Shown piece after piece: positions 54,317-61,543 of a DNA stretch of 64,000 nucleotides. The stretch is from Geothrix oryzae (GTDB lineage Bacteria > Acidobacteriota > Holophagae > Holophagales > Holophagaceae). A program made the translations under genes and the position numbers. The stretch's first letter is position 1, and each line of letters begins with the position of its first letter. The stretch spans positions 496,001 through 560,000 of the forward strand of contig NZ_AP027079.1 of the NCBI RefSeq assembly GCF_030295385.1, given 5' to 3'. The notes under the pieces were generated by a model. It made no database searches and had not been told where the DNA came from. It saw only the letters and a program-made list of their open reading frames with translations.

Positions 54317-54889
54317 TCAGGCTTCGGGCTCAACCTCGGTTTCGGGGAGGGAGCGGGTGGCCAGGAACCAGAAGCCGAAGGCCAGGAGGACCGTCAGCGT
54401 GGCCACGGTATAGGCCAGCTTCCGGCCCTGCCACAACCCGTCGAACCAGCGCCGGAACTCGGTGGCCAGCACATTCGCCTTCCCGCCGTAGAGCTCCAGA
54501 TCGCGCAGGTACCGCTTGGTGTCCTCGGGCTCGTAGCCGAGGGGGTTGGGCCGCCTGGGCGGGGCCGTGAGGTAGAGGGCGACCGCGCTGCCCAGGCCTC
54601 CGGCCAGCAGGAGGCTGGTGATGCCGCGGATGCGGGCGAGGCGGGAGGCGCGGCCCGTCCCCAGCAGGTCGGCGTGCTCCCAGCCCGAGGCCGCCCGGTC
54701 CGCGTCGCGCCGCGCGAGGCTGGCCCGGATCCGCGCCCCCTCGTCTTCGCTGACGGGATGGCCCCGCCGGCCGAGCTCCACCAGGGCGGCCTCCACCGCA
54801 TCCGTGCGGTAGTCCGAGGAATGCTCCAGGATCCGCCGCAGGTCGGCGTCCGCGAGGGTGGGAAGGCGTGCGTGGAAGGTGTCGGTCAT
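54317..54889 (-). CDS. Hypothetical two-span membrane protein
   Basis: A 190-residue protein. The first 85 residues are soluble and helical (LADADLRRILEHSSDYRTDA, EAALVELGRRGHPVSEDEGA), a pattern often seen before membrane anchors in DUF-type proteins. Spans lie at about 92-110 and 160-178 (AYTVATLTVLLAFGFWFLAT). The sequence ends in repeated Glu-Pro. No family recognised. Confidence 0.55.
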   Translation of the reverse strand: MTDTFHARLPTLADADLRRILEHSSDYRTDAVEAALVELGRRGHPVSEDEGARIRASLARRDADRAASGWEHADLLGTGRASRLARIRGITSLLLAGGLGSAVALYLTAPPRRPNPLGYEPEDTKRYLRDLELYGGKANVLATEFRRWFDGLWQGRKLAYTVATLTVLLAFGFWFLATRSLPETEVEPEA

Positions 54890-54932
54890 GGGGTTTCGTC
54901 GGGGCCGGAGGGATCCAGGGGAAGCGGGGAGG

Positions 54933-55475
54933 CTAGGTGGCGACCTGGTATTCACTTTGAACCAGGCCACTGGGAAAGGCCCGGGTCGCGATGTGGGTCA
55001 GCCGCACATCCCGGGGCAGGCTGCCGAAGAGGGGGATCCCCTCGCCGAGGAGCACCGGGACGCGCGTGATGATCAGGCGTTGGATGAGCCCGGCGCGCAG
55101 GAAGGCCTGGAGGGTGATCCCGCCATCGATGTACAGGTGATGGGCACCGCTCGCGGCAAGCCTGGAGACGATCTCGGCAGGAGCGCCGGCCATGTGCTCC
55201 ACGGCGGCTCCAACGCCCCCGGCGTCCCTGACGGCCGCGGCCACATCGACAGGCCGGCTGCTCAGGACCACCACGCGCTTGTTCCCATAGGGCCAGGCGC
55301 CGAAGGTCAGGACCTTCTCGAAGGTGTGGCGACCGAGCACGAGCGCATCCACGCTGGCCATGAACTCGTCGTACCCGTGGGGTTCGCCCCCGTCCGCCGG
55401 CAACCAGTCGAGGTCCCCGTTGGGGCGGGCGATGAAGCCATCCACGCTGGCGCCAATGAAGATCGATGCAGTCAT
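54933..55475 (-). CDS. RibD C-terminal/dihydrofolate reductase-fold protein
   Basis: A 180-residue protein of the DHFR-like YwjB/YyaP group: SIFIGASVDGFIARPNGDLD (about 4-23), ALVLGRHTFEKVLTFGAWPY, and HHLYIDGGITLQAFLRAGLI with the Gly-Gly NADPH loop. It is a probable NADPH reductase of unknown substrate. AAGGAGG stands before the ATG. Confidence 0.88.
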   Translation of the reverse strand: MTASIFIGASVDGFIARPNGDLDWLPADGGEPHGYDEFMASVDALVLGRHTFEKVLTFGAWPYGNKRVVVLSSRPVDVAAAVRDAGGVGAAVEHMAGAPAEIVSRLAASGAHHLYIDGGITLQAFLRAGLIQRLIITRVPVLLGEGIPLFGSLPRDVRLTHIATRAFPSGLVQSEYQVAT

Positions 55476-55506
55476 CGGGACCTCCTTCCCTGGGTGGGCC
55501 GGGCCT

Positions 55507-56037
55507 TCAGCCGCCGAGGTCGCGGTAGAAGACGGTCGTGCTGCACGGTCCGCCCTGCGGGAACAAGGCGTACCCGGGGATCTCGCCCACCCGCACCCAG
55601 CCCAGGCCCGCGTACAGGCGGGCGGCCTCGCCCCCGGTGACGGCGTCGAGCACCAGCAGCGTCCGGCCGCAGTCCCGGGCCGTGCCCTCGGCGGCCCGCA
55701 TGAGGGCCGCACCCAGCCCCTGGCGGCGGGCCCGGCGATGCACCAGCATCTTCGCCAGGTCGGCGCGGTGGGGCTGATTCTCGGGCAGGTCGAGCACCAG
55801 CTGCACGGTGCCGCAGATGCCGTGGGCATCCTCGGCGATCAGCAGCGCGCGTTCTCCCGCCGCCACGCCCCGGGCGATGCGGCGCCAGAACGCCGTGGCA
55901 CGGTCCCGGGTCAGCGGCTGCATGAAGCCCACTGAGGCCCCGCCCTCGACGCAGTCGATCAACAAGCTGGCGAGGCCGTCGATCTGCGCCTCGTCGACCG
56001 AGGCCAGGCGTCGCAGGGACCAGGCGGGTGGGAGCAT
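55507..56037 (-). CDS. GNAT family N-acetyltransferase
   Basis: A 176-residue acetyltransferase. Motif A, the acetyl-CoA loop, is KMLVHRRARRQGLGAALMRA (R-R-x-G-x-G/A, about 95-114). Strands before it read LIAEDAHGICGTVQLVLDLP, and motif B reads LLVLDAVTGGEAARLYAGLG with WVRVGEIPGYALFP. Substrate unknown. Confidence 0.88.
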   Translation of the reverse strand: MLPPAWSLRRLASVDEAQIDGLASLLIDCVEGGASVGFMQPLTRDRATAFWRRIARGVAAGERALLIAEDAHGICGTVQLVLDLPENQPHRADLAKMLVHRRARRQGLGAALMRAAEGTARDCGRTLLVLDAVTGGEAARLYAGLGWVRVGEIPGYALFPQGGPCSTTVFYRDLGG

Positions 56038-56066
56038 GGAGGTGACCTGAGGAAGGAAGGGAGGCG

Positions 56067-56594
56067 TCAGGCGGGCGTCAGGGGAAGCCTGAATCCGAAG
56101 ACCGGCAGGTCCTGCTGCGAGAAGTCCAGGTCCTCCGAGCGCACGAAGCCCAGCCGCTCATAGAGCTGCCAGGCGATTTGCATCGCCTGCGTCGTGTGCA
56201 GGATGACCTGGGCATGCCCCTTCTCCCGGGCCAGCTGGATGCAGGCCTGGGTCAGGGCCCTGCCCACGCCCAGATTCCGGGACTTGGGGCTGACGCCGAG
56301 CAGGCGGATGCCGGAAGCCTTCCGGACGGTGGTCGCCGTTCCGCCGGATCCGTATTCGGCCATGTCGCCGAAATAGACGACGCCGCCCACCAGTTCCTCT
56401 CCGGTCAGTGCCACGAGCACCCGGGCATCCTTTTTCTGGGTGAAGTCGCCGATGTGGGCGAGCAGCTCGTAGTAGCGGGGCTGCTCGTCCGGCGTGGGGA
56501 AGCCCTCGAGGCTCGAGTACACCTCGACCATGAGCCGGCCCAGGGCATCGGCCTCGGTCGGGCGGAGGTCCCGGATGGTGAGCTGCGGGATCAT
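56067..56594 (-). CDS. GNAT family N-acetyltransferase
   Basis: A 175-residue acetyltransferase: IRDLRPTEADALGRLMVEVY at the start, motif A IRLLGVSPKSRNLGVGRALT (about 95-114), and motif B VILHTTQAMQIAWQLYERLG followed by F. AAGGAG stands before the ATG at 56594. Different in sequence from the neighbouring GNAT. The 137 bases upstream hold no gene. Confidence 0.88.
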   Translation of the reverse strand: MIPQLTIRDLRPTEADALGRLMVEVYSSLEGFPTPDEQPRYYELLAHIGDFTQKKDARVLVALTGEELVGGVVYFGDMAEYGSGGTATTVRKASGIRLLGVSPKSRNLGVGRALTQACIQLAREKGHAQVILHTTQAMQIAWQLYERLGFVRSEDLDFSQQDLPVFGFRLPLTPA

Positions 56595-56731
56595 GCCTGC
56601 TCCTTGCGTGATCGAAGGGTGCGCCAAACGGTGCCCGCGTGCGGCCCCAGCCTGGGCGGAAGGTCCGTTCAGGTTACTGCGATCCCTGGGCGCGGATGGA
56701 TGGGAAAGGGCCCGGACCTCCGCGGCGCTCC

Positions 56732-57265
56732 CTACTTCATCTTCGACTTGAGTTTGAGGTGCTCCCCGGAGACCACGAACTCGCCCCGCCCGAGGTGGTG
56801 GATGGTTTGCGGGGGCAGGGCGGCATCCTTCCAGGCCTTGACGACTTCCAGCACGAAAAAGCAGTACTTGGGCACCAGCCGGGTATCGACCACTCGGCAC
56901 TCGAGGTTGGCGAAGCATTCGGCGATGAGGGGCGCGGCGACGCGCGAAGCGGGCCTGGCCGTGAGGCCGAACCGGGCGAACTTGTCCACCCGCCGCCCGG
57001 AGGTGTTGCCGCAGCCCACCACCTGCTCCGCCAGGTCCACAGAGGGAATGTTGAGGACGCACTCCCGGGTCGTCTTCAGCAGGCCGAAGGAGTGGTTGCG
57101 GTTGCTGATGACGCAGCCGACCAGGGGCGGCTCGAACTCCATCATGGTGTGCCAGGACAGGGCCATGATGTCGCGGTGTCCCCCGTGTGCAGTCGTGAGC
57201 AGGACCACGGGCCCCGGCTCGAGCAAGCCGTAGACCTTGGAGAGGGCGAGGGCTCGTCTGGGCAT
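56732..57265 (-). CDS. Flavin reductase-like protein
   Basis: A 177-residue FMN-binding split-barrel protein: LLEPGPVVLLTTAHGGHRDI, MALSWHTMMEFEPPLVGCVI (about 34-53), SFGLLKTTRECVLNIPSVDL and CRVVDTRLVPKYCFFVLEVV. These match the flavin reductase domain family (for example DIM6/NTAB-type). Substrate unknown. Eight bases separate it from the next gene on the same strand. Confidence 0.85.
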   Translation of the reverse strand: MPRRALALSKVYGLLEPGPVVLLTTAHGGHRDIMALSWHTMMEFEPPLVGCVISNRNHSFGLLKTTRECVLNIPSVDLAEQVVGCGNTSGRRVDKFARFGLTARPASRVAAPLIAECFANLECRVVDTRLVPKYCFFVLEVVKAWKDAALPPQTIHHLGRGEFVVSGEHLKLKSKMK

Positions 57266-57271
57266 GGGCGC

Positions 57272-57811
57272 TCAGGGTTGGCGGCGCTTGAAATGGTTGC
57301 GGCTGTAGACGGCAAAGGGCTTGCCTGCCTGCGACAGCTCGAAGGTCTCGGTGAATTCGTCGGCCGAGATCAGGTCGTAGGTCTCGCGGGCTTTCCAGGA
57401 ACTGGGGATGTTCTCGGCCTGCTCGCTGTCGAAGACCAGCCTGGAAGGGGTGCTCAGGGCCGGGTTGAGCGCGTAGGTGACGACGAAGCTTTCCTGATGG
57501 AACTGCCGGAAGAGGAGGGTCTTCCGCTTTTTGTCGTGGCTGAAGAGGCTCCAGTGCTCATGGACTTCGCCCGCCTTGTTCTTTTCCTGGGGCGGGAAGG
57601 TGGAGGTGTTGCGCTCGTGCATGAACTGACCGCCCAGGATGAATTCGTAATGGCGGACGACCGTCCCCGTCCCGGGTTCGCCCGAGGCGGTGCCCTGCCA
57701 ATCCCCGACCATGAACCGCATCGGCGCCCAGGCATCGGGTTTCGGGGCCTGGACCTGGGCCCATGTGGGCCAGCCGATGAGGCAGAGCAGGATGGCGGCG
57801 GCTTTGGTCAT
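57272..57811 (-). CDS. Exported DUF1579-like (lipocalin-type) protein
   Basis: A 179-residue protein with a signal peptide (AAAILLCLIGWPTWAQ). The MRFMVGDWQGTASGEPGTGT start, FILGGQFMHERNTSTFP, EHWSLFSHDKKRKTLLFRQF and ETYDLISADEFTETFELSQA resemble DUF1579/THAP4-like ten-stranded barrels. Possibly binds a small hydrophobic ligand. Function unknown. Confidence 0.65.
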   Translation of the reverse strand: MTKAAAILLCLIGWPTWAQVQAPKPDAWAPMRFMVGDWQGTASGEPGTGTVVRHYEFILGGQFMHERNTSTFPPQEKNKAGEVHEHWSLFSHDKKRKTLLFRQFHQESFVVTYALNPALSTPSRLVFDSEQAENIPSSWKARETYDLISADEFTETFELSQAGKPFAVYSRNHFKRRQP

Positions 57812-57864
57812 GGTGTCCCCAGGGGGTGGCGAGAGGGGCTGGCCGAGGATGGTGTCAGCCGGAT

Positions 57865-58260
57865 TCAGTGGATCCGGATCAGTGATCCGACCACGGCCGA
57901 GATGATCTGCTCCGAGGTGGTCCGGAAGGTGATGCGGGCCCTGAACACCCGATCGCCGGAGGTGATCTGCAGCTCGTAGGGCTGGATGCCCAGGGCGCGC
58001 AGATGGTCTTTGCCCAGCTTCCATCGAAGGCGGAGGAAATCCGGGGTGGTCTCCATGCCCAGATCTTCCGGCTGGCCGCCGATGAATTCGACCTTCCAGG
58101 GCCGGTCTCCCGCAGTGGAGGAAATCAGAACCTTCACATAGGTGGACTCGCCCTCCTTGGCGCACTCTCCCGTGATGCGAAGGTCCTTTTCCCCGTGGTG
58201 TCCGGTGACGAGCGGAGTGCAACCCGCCCACAGCAGGGCCAGGGTACCCAGGGAGGCCAG
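57865..58260 (-). CDS. Lipoprotein without a standard start codon
   Basis: The clear coding part reads from a GTG at 58137, but the same frame continues upstream through LASLGTLALLWAGCTPLVTG, a good lipoprotein signal with lipobox WAGC. Between the in-frame stop at 58351-58353 and 58137 there is no ATG, GTG or TTG. The entry therefore begins at a CTG (58260) as the most likely start; ribosome-binding support is weak. The body (YVKVLISSTAGDRPWKVEFI, LRALGIQPYELQITSGD) is soluble beta sequence of unknown family. A mutated start, a rare start codon or a sequence error would all explain this. Confidence 0.45.
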   Translation of the reverse strand: MASLGTLALLWAGCTPLVTGHHGEKDLRITGECAKEGESTYVKVLISSTAGDRPWKVEFIGGQPEDLGMETTPDFLRLRWKLGKDHLRALGIQPYELQITSGDRVFRARITFRTTSEQIISAVVGSLIRIH

Positions 58261-58333
58261 GTGTGCGGTTCGCGTGTCGCGCCTCTGGGAATGAAAGGTG
58301 GATGGGATCGAGCGGCGTGGAGCGTTCGATCTG

Positions 58334-58786
58334 CTACTCGGAAACCTCGGCTACCAGCGCGTCCCCAAAGTACACCTTGGTGGGGAAGGCCAGGCGGCCC
58401 GTCAAGGCATACTCCCTCGAGGCCCGAGCGCCAGGGGCCAGGCGCAGCGACATGGGCAGCGTGTCATCCGCGAGGTTCCTCTCGAAGACCGGAAACACCT
58501 GAACGCCATCTTTCCCGACGAAGCTCAGATCTTGCGGGTCGAACCGCTTGAACGCAGCTCCCTTGTTTTCCACCGTGACCTCCACTCTGGCCCGGCCCGC
58601 GAACTTCCGCTCGCGATCAAAAACCTTGTAGCCCGAAAGGGCCGTGATGGTGACGCTGAGATCGCTTGAAACGAAGGGGTGGGACGGCAGCTCCTTGGCG
58701 GCGCACTTCAGGGCACCCTGAGCCGCCATCGGCAGGGCCATCAGGGCCAGCAGGAGGGGCAAAACCAGGTTCCGACCAACGAGCAT
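58334..58786 (-). CDS. Exported hypothetical protein
   Basis: A 150-residue protein with a signal peptide (LVLPLLLALMALPMAAQG). The remaining domain is beta-rich: LSVTITALSGYKVFDRERKF, RARVEVTVENKGAAFKRFDP, LAPGARASREYALTGRLAFP. This recalls Ig-like proteins that compare a measured value with a limit, but no family is recognised. GGAG precedes the ATG at 58786. Confidence 0.65.
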   Translation of the reverse strand: MLVGRNLVLPLLLALMALPMAAQGALKCAAKELPSHPFVSSDLSVTITALSGYKVFDRERKFAGRARVEVTVENKGAAFKRFDPQDLSFVGKDGVQVFPVFERNLADDTLPMSLRLAPGARASREYALTGRLAFPTKVYFGDALVAEVSE

Positions 58787-58806
58787 GGGTGGCTCCTTTG
58801 AAGGGG

Positions 58807-58870
58807 GTCTCACGAAGGAGGCTAGCAGGTCCCGCCGGCACCGGGGCGCCGAGCGGAGGACGGGGGTGCA
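58807..58870 (-). other. attC-like site (degenerate)
   Basis: In cassette orientation the outer box is GTGAGAC (58813-58807; one mismatch to GTTRRRY), preceded by CTGCTAGCCTCCTTC. TCCGCTCGGCG lies on the far side as the complementary arm. The other outer box is not clear. Confidence 0.45.
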
Positions 58871-58897
58871 GCTTCATGCAGAGGCCGAGGGCCGTGG

Positions 58898-59284
58898 TCA
58901 CTGGCCGGCCGGGGGCTCCCAGAGCTCGACCTTGTTGCCCTCTGGATCCATGACCCAGGCGAACTTCCCGTACTCGGATTCGTCCATCGGATCGAGCACA
59001 TGGCAGCCTTCTTCCTTCAAGGCCTTGATCAGGCCGGGAAGGTCCTCCACCCGGTAGTTGACCATGAAGGGCGCGGTGCTCGGAGCAAAGTGGTCGCTTT
59101 CCTGCGGATCGATCAACCAGGCCGTGGTCCCTGCGACCGGCTTGCCTTCGGCGTCGGTCCAATCGAAGGCAGCCCCGCCCCAGGCCTGGACATCGACCCC
59201 CAAGTGCCGCTGGTACCAGGCCCGCAGGGCTGGGGCGTCTTTGGCCTTGAAGAAGACGCCACCGATGCCAGTGACTCGTTTCAT
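58898..59284 (-). CDS. VOC (glyoxalase/bleomycin-resistance) family protein
   Basis: A 128-residue protein with two beta-alpha-beta-beta-beta halves: GIGGVFFKAKDAPALRAWYQ, RHLGVDVQAWGGAAFDW, then NYRVEDLPGLIKALKEEGCH and FAWVMDPEGNKVELWEPP with the metal-type Glu. Such proteins are common in integron cassettes and include antibiotic-binding and lyase enzymes. Substrate unknown. Confidence 0.88.
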   Translation of the reverse strand: MKRVTGIGGVFFKAKDAPALRAWYQRHLGVDVQAWGGAAFDWTDAEGKPVAGTTAWLIDPQESDHFAPSTAPFMVNYRVEDLPGLIKALKEEGCHVLDPMDESEYGKFAWVMDPEGNKVELWEPPAGQ

Positions 59285-59316
59285 GGAACCTCCGATGTGC
59301 GATGGGGGGAGAGGTG

Positions 59317-59378
59317 GGCTTCAGCTGCGATCTGGCGAATGGGGTCCAAGCTGAGCGGAGGGCCCAGCTGGTTTACGA
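59317..59378 (-). other. attC-like site (weak)
   Basis: Between the VOC and DUF3788 genes the cassette strand carries CCCTCCGCTCAGC (as in the 63541 site) and, 24 bases on, GCAGCTGAAGC as a rough partner. GTAAAC at the upstream stop codon is a poor outer box. Included because it continues the pattern. Confidence 0.3.
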
Positions 59379-59780
59379 GAGGGCCGTTTTGATGTCAAGC
59401 AGTGTAACGATCGACGCAAGCTCATCTGGAGAATGGATCGCGAAACGGATTCCGCGACCTTCGGCATAGGGTCTGGCTTCGAGTAACAGCTTCTTGATTC
59501 CGCCGGGAAGCGAGCTGGCAAGGGCAAGGTGAAAGGCGCGTTCGCCCAGAATGACCGCCACCCAGACCTTTCCCTGGTCGGGCGTGAGGTAGAGCAGGGT
59601 CCGCTTCTTCTGCTGGAGCAGGCACATGCGGCCGAATTCCGTTTTCGAAGGCTTCCAGGTTTCGACCAGGGGCGCATGGGTTGCTCTGGCGTGGCTGAGG
59701 ACCCCATGCCAAACCGCCAGAGCGGGGCCCAATACGCCTTTGAGCTCGGTCGTGCTGGGAGGGTTGGGGTTCACGGCCAT
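59373..59780 (-). CDS. DUF3788 family protein
   Basis: A 135-residue protein: LKGVLGPALAVWHGVLSHAR, ETWKPSKTEFGRMCLLQQKK, RTLLYLTPDQGKVWVAVILG, GIKKLLLEARPYAEGRGIRF and a final helix. This is the DUF3788 pattern (a YdhG/DUF1801-like small fold), common on mobile elements. Function unknown. Confidence 0.75.
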   Translation of the reverse strand: MAVNPNPPSTTELKGVLGPALAVWHGVLSHARATHAPLVETWKPSKTEFGRMCLLQQKKRTLLYLTPDQGKVWVAVILGERAFHLALASSLPGGIKKLLLEARPYAEGRGIRFAIHSPDELASIVTLLDIKTALS

Positions 59781-59787
59781 GCGGGAG

Positions 59788-59897
59788 GCCTGATGAAAGA
59801 AGCTGATCGGCTGCGCCTGTGGCGGCGCGTGGGCGGGATGAGGCCTCGCAGAGGCGGCATCCGAGTCGGGCTGGAGTCCCGTTCACGAGGGTTCATC
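59788..59897 (-). other. attC-like site
   Basis: In cassette orientation CCGATCAGC (59810-59802), TTCTTTC, then ATCAGGC (59794-59788) directly before the DUF3788 gene; this matches the 61388 site at 19 of 24 positions. Inside are stems CGGATG/CATCCCG and CCGCCTC/GAGGCC. The far outer box (GTTCACG or GTTCATC on the plus strand) is degenerate. Confidence 0.5.
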
Positions 59898-60216
59898 AAA
59901 AGGTGATGACCTTATCAGCCCATTCGACCATGTGGAGGCAATCGTCCATGGTTGACATGGGACAGACCTCGGATTCGTTCTGATGGCGGCTCCTGATGCA
60001 AGTTCCGCAAGCCCTGATTGTTCCTTGGCTTTCCGCGAACGAGTAGAGCTGGGCCCGAACATCGTATTTTTCGTGCGTGATGGATTCGGCCTCGACGCCA
60101 GCGCTCATCAGAAACAATTGGACTTCGTGGCCCTGTTTGAGCGCTGCGTTGCAGAATCGGACCCCATTCCACGCTTTTTCGGGTTCATTGGTTTCGAGAA
60201 TGACGCCGAGTTTCAT
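59896..60216 (-). CDS. DsrE-like sulfur-relay family protein
   Basis: A 106-residue protein: KLGVILETNEPEKAWNGVRF, CNAALKQGHEVQLFLMSAGV, and SQGTIRACGTCIRSRHQNES with Cys residues in the position of the DsrE active-site Cys, then MDDCLHMVEWADKVITF. DsrE/DrsE-fold proteins pass sulfur or act as small stress proteins. A GTTGGAC attC box lies 17 bases before its ATG. Confidence 0.8.
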   Translation of the reverse strand: MKLGVILETNEPEKAWNGVRFCNAALKQGHEVQLFLMSAGVEAESITHEKYDVRAQLYSFAESQGTIRACGTCIRSRHQNESEVCPMSTMDDCLHMVEWADKVITF

Positions 60217-60232
60217 GGGTGGCACTCCGTGA

Positions 60233-60329
60233 GTCCAACGAAAGAAGCCAAGTGGCCCCATCGCTGTGGGAAGGCGGATGCTGAACGGTGCAAAGACTCC
60301 AGGACACAGGGATGGGGTTCGAGTTGTGC
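60233..60329 (-). other. attC-like site
   Basis: GTCCAAC (60233-60239; perfect RYYYAAC on the plus strand) and GTTGTGC (60323-60329; one mismatch to GTTRRRY) bound a 97-base element. Inside, CCCCATCGCTGTG (60256-60268) pairs with CACAGGGATGGGG (60305-60317) at 12 of 13 positions. Confidence 0.6.
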
Positions 60330-60372
60330 GGCAGGTACGGAGGACCTTTGGTTCGCAGTTCTTGGGTGCGGC

Positions 60373-60717
60373 CTAACCGCCGTGCTGGGGCCCCACACCC
60401 AATTGACGATATGAAAAGGCTAGGCAGCAGCAGCCGATGAGGAGTGTACCAAGGCAGAACAGAAGCCAAAGCCATCGATTTTGATGCGGCGATACGAAGC
60501 CGCCGCCGCGAAGTGGAATCGCCCAATCATAAGCGAAAGTAAATAAGCCAAAGAGTCCCCAAAACAGGCCAAAGGAAACGCCAACAAACGGGCCCAGGCT
60601 CTGGCGCCAGGCGGGGAGAGCCATGGCCATCAGCAGGACGAAGGCGAGCAAGGCAAGAGCGCTCAGCAAGCGCCCCGCCCAAGCTGGCGATTCAAAAACT
60701 TTGTGCTGGGATTCCAT
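60373..60717 (-). CDS. Three-span membrane protein (cassette gene)
   Basis: A 114-residue protein with spans at about 15-34 (LLSALALLAFVLLMAMALP), 44-64 (FVGVSFGLFWGLFGLFTFAY) and 82-103 (WLWLLFCLGTLLIGCCCLAF). No family recognised. The ATG at 60717 is used; an in-frame TTG lies four codons upstream. GTTAGGC spans its stop codon. Small membrane proteins of unknown role are frequent cassette cargo. Confidence 0.55.
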   Translation of the reverse strand: MESQHKVFESPAWAGRLLSALALLAFVLLMAMALPAWRQSLGPFVGVSFGLFWGLFGLFTFAYDWAIPLRGGGFVSPHQNRWLWLLFCLGTLLIGCCCLAFSYRQLGVGPQHGG

Positions 60718-60722
60718 GAAAC

Positions 60723-60778
60723 GCCCCAACGAATGAAGTAGGCCTGCCTGCCGCGAGAGGCTGAGCAGAGGGGTTGCT
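60723..60778 (-). other. attC-like site (short, degenerate)
   Basis: Outer boxes on the plus strand are CCCCAAC (60723-60729) and GTTGCTG (60772-60778), each with mismatches. Inside, the cassette strand has AACCCCTCTGCTCAGC, close to GAACCCCTCCGCTCAGC in the 63541 site, and TGC-GCC/GGC-GCA stems. Confidence 0.4.
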
Positions 60779-60785
60779 GCAGGGT

Positions 60786-61382
60786 TTAAAGAGCAGAACG
60801 AACAGGGTGTTTGGGCTTGCGGCTTCGGGAAGCCAATAGCGCAAGGGCGCCGTTGAGGAGAAAGACATAGGCGACGAAAGTCGTGTTTTCGAAGTTATGG
60901 GTTTGAATCGACAGGAGACTGATGCCAAAACCGAATGCGCTGACCGCATAGGCCACCCAACTCTCGGAATGGGGATGTCGATGCGCCTTGATGAGGGTCG
61001 GTATGCCCGCCAGCATATCAGCCAGCAATGCGAACAGCAGGGCCAGGTTCGGCTGGTCGGTCACGACCCAGAGGATGATGCCGAAGATCGCCGCGGCCAT
61101 CAGGTAGTAGTCGCGGGGTTCACTCTTCCAATAGGCTTGCCGGTTGAAGAAAGATGCCACGACGATGAGCAGCGGCGTCAATCCGGCGGCCAATGACGCC
61201 CAGGACACGCCTGCGACGCCCTGCGCCCTTTGCGCAACGAAGATGACCATCGGGAAGATGCCCCAGAGCAGCCAGGTGACTCGGTTGGGTTGGGCTTTGC
61301 CGAGGAGGGTCTCGTACAGGTAATAGAAGCCGCCGAGCGAGCCGATGATGGCGCCGATCATCGCGAAATAGTCGGGAAGCAT
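60786..61382 (-). CDS. Multi-span membrane protein, possibly PQ-loop-like
   Basis: A 198-residue protein with about six to seven spans. Two halves resemble each other: KAQPNRVTWLLWGIFPMVIF and KAHRHPHSESWVAYAVSAFG each place a Pro and a Trp after a loop, as in PQ-loop/SWEET transporters, but a classic Pro-Gln is lacking. The ATG comes six bases after a perfect attC box (GTTAGGC). Substrate and function unknown. Confidence 0.6.
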   Translation of the reverse strand: MLPDYFAMIGAIIGSLGGFYYLYETLLGKAQPNRVTWLLWGIFPMVIFVAQRAQGVAGVSWASLAAGLTPLLIVVASFFNRQAYWKSEPRDYYLMAAAIFGIILWVVTDQPNLALLFALLADMLAGIPTLIKAHRHPHSESWVAYAVSAFGFGISLLSIQTHNFENTTFVAYVFLLNGALALLASRSRKPKHPVRSAL

Positions 61383-61387
61383 GGACG

Positions 61388-61511
61388 GCCTAACGAAGGA
61401 AGCTCAGCGGAGCGAACCCGCGCCGAGGTGAAAGTGGGGCCCGGGAAGCGGGAAACGGTGGGAGAGCGGAAGGCAAAGCAGGTTGGGTCCGAGTGGCGCA
61501 CAGGGTTGGGC
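61388..61511 (-). other. attC recombination site (best example)
   Basis: GCCTAAC (61388-61394) and GTTGGGC (61505-61511) are perfect RYYYAAC and GTTRRRY boxes on opposite ends of 124 bases. Just inside are GCTCAGCGGAGCG (from 61402) and GTCCGAGTGGC (61487-61497), partly complementary. In cassette orientation CCGCTGAGC, then CTTCGTTAGGC six bases before the next ATG, is the usual attC 3' end. A second GTTRRRY (61482-61488) lies inside. Confidence 0.75.
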
Positions 61512-61543
61512 GTGATCGTGCCGCCTCATGGGAACCGCGCCTA

